Shown: positions 59,029-64,000 of the stretch, piece after piece | How positions within the stretch are numbered: the stretch's first letter is position 1 | Layout of the letters: every line of letters begins with the position of its first letter | Source of the DNA: Gillisia limnaea DSM 15749 | GTDB lineage: Bacteria; Bacteroidota; Bacteroidia; Flavobacteriales; Flavobacteriaceae | Length of the DNA: 64,000 bases | Assembly: GCF_000243235.1 (NCBI RefSeq) | Contig: NZ_JH594606.1 | Coordinates: forward strand, 1,513,304-1,577,303 | Reading direction: 5' to 3' | The notes under the pieces: model-generated | What the model was told of the DNA's origin: nothing | Database searches by the model: none | What the model saw: only the letters and a program-made list of their open reading frames with translations | Position numbers and translations under genes: made by a program

Positions 59029-62000
59029 TTATCCAACGATATTTACAATTTTTCCCGGAACTATGATCACCTTTTTAGGCGTTCTTCCTTCCAGTTGTTT
59101 TTGTGTTCTTTCATCTTCCATCACAGTTTTTTCGATCTCCTCTTTACCCATATCCAGGGGTAATTCCAAGGTAAACCTCATTTTCCCATTGAAGGAAACC
59201 GGGTATAATTTAACGCTTTCCACCAAATATTTTTCTTCATAAATAGGATAGGCCGCAGTACTAATAGATCCTGAATACCCGAGTTTTTCCCATAGCTCCT
59301 CTGCAATATGCGGCGCGTAGGGCGCTATTAAAACAGCCAATGGCTCCAGAATTTCCCGATTATCACATTTTTGAGCAGTAAGCTCATTCACACAGATCAT
59401 AAAAGTAGAAACCGAAGTATTAAAGCTGAAAGCCTCGATGTCTTCTGTTACTTTTTTAATGGTTTTATGCAGGGTTTTTTGAGAATCTGCCGAAGCTTTT
59501 TCATTTGAAACCTGAAAAGAAGAGTCTGCTCCTTCGGGGGAGTTAGAGGGGGAATGATACAGTTTCCATAATTTTTTCAAAAAACTATGCACTCCGGACA
59601 TTCCTGCGGTATTCCAGGGTTTCGCCTGTTCCAGAGGCCCAAGAAACATCTCGTACATTCGCAAGGTATCTGCCCCATATTGTTTACAGATCTCGTCCGG
59701 ATTTACCACATTGTACTTGGATTTGGACATTTTTTCGACTTCGCGATGAACAATATATTTGTCATTTTCCTTAAAAAATATAGCGTCTTTAAATTCTTGA
59801 TTTAAAGGGTGATTTTTAAAAGCTATAATATCTAATTCGTCTGATGCATTTACAAAATTAACATTAACATGAATTTTTTGGACTTCTAAACTAATACCGT
59901 TGAATATATATTTAATCGTCGGGAATTTTTTTGAAAGTTGTTTTTCAATTTCTGGAAAGTTCGATCCAATACTTAATTGGCCTTGGCCAAAATCACCTTC
60001 TGGAAACATTTTATTTCTTAGAAGCCTTTTAGGAACAAATATTTTATTATCATATTTCTGAATAAATTCCTCTATTTTAGTTTCTTGTTCTATCGAAAAA
60101 TGCAAATCATCAGACAAGGCAGATAGAGTTCTTGAAACGTTTATAAACCTTAATCTATATATAAAAGCGCTTGTCCCTAATATCATCCCTTGGTTAATCA
60201 GCTTTTTGAAGGGCTCTTCAACACTAACCATTTTACGGTCATAAAGGAATTTTGTCCAGAAACGGGAATACAACAAATGTCCTGTTGCGTGCTCGCTTCC
60301 ACCTATGTATAGATCGACATTTTCCCAGTATTTCTGGGCTTTTTCAGAAACAAATTCAGCGTCATTGTGGGCATCCATATACCGGAACCAGTACCAGGAA
60401 CTGCCTGCCCAACCCGGCATGGTATTCAATTCCAGGCCCCCTCCATCCCCAATGGGGGAACTTTCAAATTCCTCTTTGGAAACTACCTGTTTCTTTTCCT
60501 GGTCCCAATACCATTTTTCTGCTCTTCCCAAAGGTGGTTCCCCTTCTTCGGTTGGGAGGTATTTCTCAACCTCCGGCAAACGCAATGGCAAATGCTCTTT
60601 AGCTATCATTTGCGGTAAGCCATTTACATAATACACAGGAAATGGTTCTCCCCAATAGCGCTGTCTCGAAAACACTGCATCTCGTAATCTATAATTTGTT
60701 TTCCCTTTTCCCAGACCAATTTTCTCAAGTTCTTCGATAGCCTTATTCAGCGCCTCTTTGTAGGGTAGTCCTGTTAGAAAATTGGAATCGGTGATAACGG
60801 TTCCCTCTTTTCCTGAAAAAGCTTCTTCAGAAATATCTATTCCTTCAAAAATGTTCGGAATAGGTAATCCAAAATGCTTGGCAAAATCATAATCCCGCTG
60901 ATCTCCACAAGGAACTGACATTACTGCACCCGTACCATAACCTGCCAATACATAATCCCCGATCCAAACAGGGATTTTCTCTCTACTTAACGGGTGAAGA
61001 GCATAAGCACCGGTAAATACTCCGGAAATTGTTTTAACATCGGCCATACGCTCACGTTCGCTACGCTTAGCCGATTTTTCAATATAGGCCGAAACTGCCT
61101 CTTTTTGTTCTGAGGTAGTTATTTCCTTAACCAATTCATGCTCGGGAGCAAGCGTCATAAAGCTAACTCCAAAAATAGTATCTGGTCTGGTGGTAAAAAC
61201 CTTAATCCCCCTAACCCCCGAAGGGGGAATTACATCTTGCTGTAATTGAATTTTAATTTGTTCAAGGACAAAATCAATATTACCTATAATTTCCTCATTT
61301 CTAAACCTAACCACTCTAAAGCCTAAATTATTAATAATTTTAGTTCGTTCCTCATCCTTTTCTTGCTGGGAGTCGTGTATATTTCCGTCGACTTCAATTA
61401 CCAATTTCTTAGACAAACAAACAAAATCTACTATAAAATCACCTATTAAATGTTGTTGTCTGAATTTGTAGCCTAATTTTTTAGATATTAAACAATCCCA
61501 CAGCAACTTTTCGGCTTGTGTAGAATTACTTCTCATTTGTTTTGCTTTATCAATCAATAAATGAGAATTATTACCACCCGTCATATAACCATATTTCTGT
61601 TTTCCTTCCCCTTCGGGGAAGGCTAGGATGGGGAATTTCACCAAAGCCCCTTTAGATCTTCCAATCCAGTTAGTTTGGGAATCTTTAAGGGGTTGTGGCC
61701 AGTCGATGCTTGAAAGACCATCCAATAAACGTTGTGCATAGGCAGAAATACGCATGCTCCACTGGGTCATTTTTTTGCGAACCACAGGAAAACCGCCACG
61801 TTCTGAAACGCCGTTCACGATCTCATCGTTTGCCAGTACGGTTCCCAGTTGCGGGCACCAGTTCACTTCGGTTTCAGCTAAATAGGTAAGTCTGTATTGT
61901 AATAATATTTTTTGTTGTTCTTCTGATGAAAAAAAATTCCACTCTTCTGCAAGAAAGGCGATAATATCATCATCACAAGCCGCTTTTACCCTGGTATTCC

Positions 62001-62502
62001 CTTCCGCAGAAAAAATCTTTATCAATTCGGAGATCGGGCGGGCTTTATCGGCCTTCACATCATACCATGATTCAAAAAGTTCAATAAAGATCCACTGTGT
62101 CCATTTATAATAATTTGGATCACTGGTGCGTACCTGCCTGCTCCAATCGAATGAAAACCCGATTTGGTCCAGTTGCTCCCGGTATCGTTTTATATTTTCT
62201 TCGGTAGTTAGTGCCGGATGCTGCCCGGTTTGAATGGCATATTGCTCTGCCGGCAATCCAAAACTATCATAACCTTGTGGATGCAGCACATTAAAACCCT
62301 GATGCCTTTTGTATCGTGCATAAATATCACTCGCGATATATCCCAGGGGATGCCCAACGTGCAACCCGGCCCCAGAAGGATATGGAAACATATCCAGCAC
62401 ATAAAATTTCTCTTTTGAGGAATTATTGGATGCCTTAAAAGTTTGATTTTTGGCCCAGTATTCCTGCCATTTGGTTTCAATCTCGTTAAAATGGTAACTC
62501 AT
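59029..62502 (-). CDS. leuS: Leucyl-tRNA synthetase with an in-frame DUF559 nuclease domain in the editing region
   Basis: 1157 residues, about 200 more than usual for Bacteroidota. Class I marks: PYPSGAGLHVGHPLGY (HVGH at 48-51) and EKMSKSKYNVVNPDE (near 924). The CP1 editing domain keeps TTRPDTIFGVSFM and GTGAVMSVPCGDQRD. The domain is interrupted after WIGRSKGALVKFPI: residues about 288-431 form a DUF559 domain. IKVFTTRPDT then continues. A second lineage-specific expansion (about 785-875) precedes the KMSKS segment, and a 12-residue insert SPSNSPEGADSS lies near 982-993. No stop or frameshift interrupts the frame. Confidence 0.95.
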   Translation of the reverse strand: MSYHFNEIETKWQEYWAKNQTFKASNNSSKEKFYVLDMFPYPSGAGLHVGHPLGYIASDIYARYKRHQGFNVLHPQGYDSFGLPAEQYAIQTGQHPALTTEENIKRYREQLDQIGFSFDWSRQVRTSDPNYYKWTQWIFIELFESWYDVKADKARPISELIKIFSAEGNTRVKAACDDDIIAFLAEEWNFFSSEEQQKILLQYRLTYLAETEVNWCPQLGTVLANDEIVNGVSERGGFPVVRKKMTQWSMRISAYAQRLLDGLSSIDWPQPLKDSQTNWIGRSKGALVKFPILAFPEGEGKQKYGYMTGGNNSHLLIDKAKQMRSNSTQAEKLLWDCLISKKLGYKFRQQHLIGDFIVDFVCLSKKLVIEVDGNIHDSQQEKDEERTKIINNLGFRVVRFRNEEIIGNIDFVLEQIKIQLQQDVIPPSGVRGIKVFTTRPDTIFGVSFMTLAPEHELVKEITTSEQKEAVSAYIEKSAKRSERERMADVKTISGVFTGAYALHPLSREKIPVWIGDYVLAGYGTGAVMSVPCGDQRDYDFAKHFGLPIPNIFEGIDISEEAFSGKEGTVITDSNFLTGLPYKEALNKAIEELEKIGLGKGKTNYRLRDAVFSRQRYWGEPFPVYYVNGLPQMIAKEHLPLRLPEVEKYLPTEEGEPPLGRAEKWYWDQEKKQVVSKEEFESSPIGDGGGLELNTMPGWAGSSWYWFRYMDAHNDAEFVSEKAQKYWENVDLYIGGSEHATGHLLYSRFWTKFLYDRKMVSVEEPFKKLINQGMILGTSAFIYRLRFINVSRTLSALSDDLHFSIEQETKIEEFIQKYDNKIFVPKRLLRNKMFPEGDFGQGQLSIGSNFPEIEKQLSKKFPTIKYIFNGISLEVQKIHVNVNFVNASDELDIIAFKNHPLNQEFKDAIFFKENDKYIVHREVEKMSKSKYNVVNPDEICKQYGADTLRMYEMFLGPLEQAKPWNTAGMSGVHSFLKKLWKLYHSPSNSPEGADSSFQVSNEKASADSQKTLHKTIKKVTEDIEAFSFNTSVSTFMICVNELTAQKCDNREILEPLAVLIAPYAPHIAEELWEKLGYSGSISTAAYPIYEEKYLVESVKLYPVSFNGKMRFTLELPLDMGKEEIEKTVMEDERTQKQLEGRTPKKVIIVPGKIVNIVG
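59529..59552. repeat. Palindrome copy near the leuS C-terminal coding region
   Basis: CTCC-TTC-GGGGGAG, then TTAGAGGGGG on the plus strand. It is translated (minus strand) as SPSNSPEGAD inside LeuRS, where relatives have a short loop. It is the same motif as at 61207 and 61604, and has the same orientation as the copy at 61604. Confidence 0.7.
61207..61227. repeat. Right-hand (C-terminal) border palindrome of the DUF559 insert
   Basis: On the plus strand CCCCCTAA followed by CCCCC-GAA-GGGGG. On the minus (coding) strand it is CCCCC-TTC-GGGGG-TTAGGGGG and codes for the IPPSGVRG stretch just before IKVFTTRPDT. It is inverted with respect to the copy at 61604-61633. Confidence 0.75.
61604..61633. 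repeat. Left-hand (N-terminal) border palindrome of the DUF559 insert
   Basis: CCTTCCCC-TTC-GGGGAAGG (8-bp perfect arms), then CTAGGATGGGG on the plus strand. Translated on the minus strand as PILAFPEGEGK directly after the conserved ALVKF of LeuRS. Confidence 0.75.
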
Positions 62503-62524
62503 TGCTCTAATTTCTGAATAGCTG

Positions 62525-62532
62525 CAAATTTA
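62525..62532 (-). promoter_or_regulatory. Candidate -7 box of leuS
   Basis: On the minus strand TAAATTTG, 22 bp before the leuS ATG. No TTG at the proper distance was seen, so the call is tentative. Confidence 0.4.
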
Positions 62533-62574
62533 CAATTTTAAACTTCTTACGGGAATCAATCTTCTATAGAAACG

Positions 62575-63501
62575 TTAAAGATTTAGGGCTTTTTGCTCCA
62601 TAGGAAGCAAACATTCGTAAATAAATTTGTTCACCGGAGTTGGAATTCCCAGCCGCGCACCTTCCTGCACTATAAAGCCATTAAAATTTTCAAGCTCTGA
62701 AGGTCTTCCATCCATAAGATCACGTTGCGTGGAAGCTGTGGTTTGAAAAGGTTGGTTTGCTATTGTCTCAAAAACCCTTTTTACGTGCTCCAGGGTCAAT
62801 GGAATTTTTTTAGCATTGGCAACTTCCACGATCTCGCGGGCGGTTTTCTGCATCAAATCAAACAAATAGTCACTTTCCCGGATCTTACCAATAGGAACAC
62901 GGGTTAAACCTCCTATTCCGCTAATAGTTACTATAAACAGGAATTTTTTCCAGACCTCCAGCTCGATTTCTTCCGGGATGGTATTCTGAATGCCGGAGCG
63001 GTCAAAAATTTCTTTTACGGAATGAATTCTTTTGCTTTGTGAATTATCGATCTCACCAAAGATAATTTCAGGTTCAAATGAAGCGTGTTTAATTTTGCCG
63101 GGGCTTTCTATAAAACTAACGATACGACATAATCCCGCGATCACATTTTTTTTAGGAAGCACCTGCAACAACTGTTCTACATTACCGGCTCCGTTTTGAA
63201 GAGGCAAAACGATGGTATCTTCTTTAATAATGGCTTTTAAAGCAGTTGCGGCATCTTTTAGTTGCCAGGATTTGACTCCCAGGATCACCAGGTCTGGCGA
63301 TGAAACATTTTTCAAATCATCGGTTGCAATTTTGGGTACTACTTTAAAATCCCCCTTTATACTTTCTATAAATAATCCGTTTTGCTGAATCGCTTCCAGG
63401 TGTTTCCCCCTGCCAATCATACTAACATCATATCCTGCATTGGCAATCATTCCGCCAAAATATCCTCCAACTCCCCCGATACCATAAATCAAAATTTGCA
63501 T
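62575..63501 (-). CDS. panE: 2-dehydropantoate 2-reductase
   Basis: 308 residues. Rossmann loop GIGGVGGYFGGMIANAGYDVSMIGRG, then LVILGVKSWQL, PLQNGAGNVEQL, the catalytic Lys in EVWKKFLFIVTISG, and the end RPSELENFNGFIVQEGARLGIPTPVN. It reduces ketopantoate to pantoate in pantothenate synthesis, using NADPH. It lies upstream of leuS on the same strand, with 72 bp between, and diverges from ftsX. Confidence 0.92.
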   Translation of the reverse strand: MQILIYGIGGVGGYFGGMIANAGYDVSMIGRGKHLEAIQQNGLFIESIKGDFKVVPKIATDDLKNVSSPDLVILGVKSWQLKDAATALKAIIKEDTIVLPLQNGAGNVEQLLQVLPKKNVIAGLCRIVSFIESPGKIKHASFEPEIIFGEIDNSQSKRIHSVKEIFDRSGIQNTIPEEIELEVWKKFLFIVTISGIGGLTRVPIGKIRESDYLFDLMQKTAREIVEVANAKKIPLTLEHVKRVFETIANQPFQTTASTQRDLMDGRPSELENFNGFIVQEGARLGIPTPVNKFIYECLLPMEQKALNL

Positions 63502-63612
63502 ACTTCTGTTTTCTCAAAGATATTTATAAAAGAATAAAATATAAACTTTGAACGTTTTAAAGAATGAGTATCATTTACTTTCTTATTTTTACACAAAATC
63601 TGCATCTTCGCT

Positions 63613-64000
63613 ATGAGTTCATCTTTTGAAAAGTATCAAAAACGCCGCCTGATATCGTCGTATTTTTCCGTAGTTATCAGTATAGGTTTGGTTCTGTTTT
63701 TATTAGGCCTTTTGGGCCTTTTGGTGTTGAATACCAAAAAAGTTGCCGATCATTTCAAGGAACAAATAGCAATGACGGTTTATTTGAAAGATACCGCCAA
63801 AGATGTTGAGATCGAGCAACTCAAGAAAAGTCTCGCACTGGCGGAATATACAAAATCAACCACCTATGTTTCCAAAGAAGAAGCTGCAGAAGCTCACAGT
63901 AAGGAAATAGGGGAAGAATTTATGGATTTCTTAGGGTATAATCCCCTGCAAAATTCCATAGATCTCTATATGAAAGCCGATTATGTTTCTCCTGAACAAA
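63613..64000 (+). CDS. ftsX: Cell division protein FtsX (5' part only)
   Basis: 129 codons are visible; the gene runs out of the window. A short cytosolic start (MSSSFEKYQKRRLISS) leads into the first membrane helix (about 17-41, YFSVVISIGLVLFLLGLLGLLVL). The extracytoplasmic domain follows: IAMTVYLKDTAKDVEIEQLKKSL, STTYVSKEEAAEAHSKEIGEEFMDFLGYNPLQNSIDLYMK. These are the usual FtsX blocks (V-x-x-V-x-Y-V-S-K-E-E-A). FtsX pairs with FtsE to activate cell-wall hydrolases at the division site. Confidence 0.93.
   Translation, partial: MSSSFEKYQKRRLISSYFSVVISIGLVLFLLGLLGLLVLNTKKVADHFKEQIAMTVYLKDTAKDVEIEQLKKSLALAEYTKSTTYVSKEEAAEAHSKEIGEEFMDFLGYNPLQNSIDLYMKADYVSPEQ

Larger units (their letters stand above)
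61200..61640 (-). mobile_element. Putative mobile DUF559 element inside leuS
   Basis: Coding residues about 288-431 of LeuRS. The DUF559 fold is complete: KAKQMRSNSTQAEKLLWDCL, GYKFRQQHLIGDFIVDFVCL, KLVIEVDGNIHDSQQEKDEE, NNLGFRVVRFRNEEII. The D in IVDF, the E and D in IEVDG, and the following H are those expected in this PD-(D/E)XK-like (Vsr-related) family. Both borders are the GC palindrome in inverted orientation. The coding frame enters and leaves without disturbance. The mobility is inferred from these borders and from the host gene's normal continuity. Confidence 0.7.

Noticed and set aside
61200-61640. DUF559 insert as an intein
   Set aside because: No Hint splicing motifs (N-terminal Cys/Ser block, HN-Cys/Ser/Thr end) are seen at either border; the insert is too short (about 140 residues) and reads as a plain nuclease domain.
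59029-62502. LeuRS as a pseudogene because of its large insert
   Set aside because: HVGH, KMSKS, TTRPDT and the CGDQRD editing residues are all intact and the frame is open throughout; no second leuS is in view.

Overview
The window looks like a chromosome segment of a marine-type Bacteroidota, most likely a member of the Flavobacteriaceae. It is AT-rich and SusC/SusD proteins are present. The -7 promoter boxes read TAnnTTTG, Shine-Dalgarno sequences are weak, and TTG and GTG starts are common. Isoprenoids come from the mevalonate pathway (mvaD followed by a mevalonate kinase-like gene), and SpeA is of the biosynthetic Bacteroidota kind. No genus can be named from the sequence alone.

Layout. 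1-955 holds no gene, only layered repeats: a heptamer array, a 110-bp direct repeat and GC-rich hairpins. 956-3142 (minus) carries an UpxY/NusG paralogue, a lone response regulator whose sensor kinase survives only as a fragment, and an AraC-type regulator. 3518-3921 has two small membrane proteins. 4207-21937 is a large arsenosugar-type cluster: AhpD-like protein, radical SAM ArsS, two TIGR04282-like and one TIGR04283-like glycosyltransferases, SusC/SusD, Na+ symporter, metallophosphatase-like protein, rhodanese, purine nucleoside phosphorylase, two DUF547 proteins, a GH113-like lipoprotein, a flavin oxidoreductase and a membrane Fe-S protein. No arsM is in view. 22620-24457 is an array of 152-bp units with nested inverted repeats. 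24619-29669 has two glycosyltransferases, a membrane metal-dependent hydrolase and a DUF885 peptidase. 29670-30557 is a REP/RAYT locus. 30580-32681 is a BlaR1/BlaI-like pair with visible operators. 32804-34935 has PhnA/YjdM and an M20 dipeptidase, separated by more REPs. A tRNA-Leu(UAG) at 35235 has partial downstream copies of its 3' end.

35696-49129 is a set of short housekeeping and accessory operons: LVIVD lipoproteins, a HipA-like kinase with DUF3037, TerC, DUF1989 with GntA, YetF, PaiB, a glycerophosphodiesterase, a HI0933-type flavoprotein, TspO, and mvaD-mvk-UbiA. A decayed formamidopyrimidine glycosylase and a 3' scrap of a second gntA lie among them. 49376-53931 carries an rRNA pseudouridine synthase and then a polyamine operon (speA, speB and a deoxyhypusine-synthase homologue) closed by a clear terminator. 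54027-64000 has a LAB_N protein, a polytopic mannosyltransferase-like protein, a MutS-like ATPase, MmcQ/YjbR, DUF4230, leuS, panE and the start of ftsX.

The most unusual object is leuS. Its reading frame is open for 1157 codons and contains a complete DUF559 (PD-(D/E)XK-like) nuclease domain inside the CP1 editing region. The domain is bounded by two copies of a GC-rich palindrome in inverted orientation. A third copy lies in frame near the C-terminus and a related copy lies at 907-930. This suggests a nuclease-bearing mobile element that inserts in frame into an essential gene.
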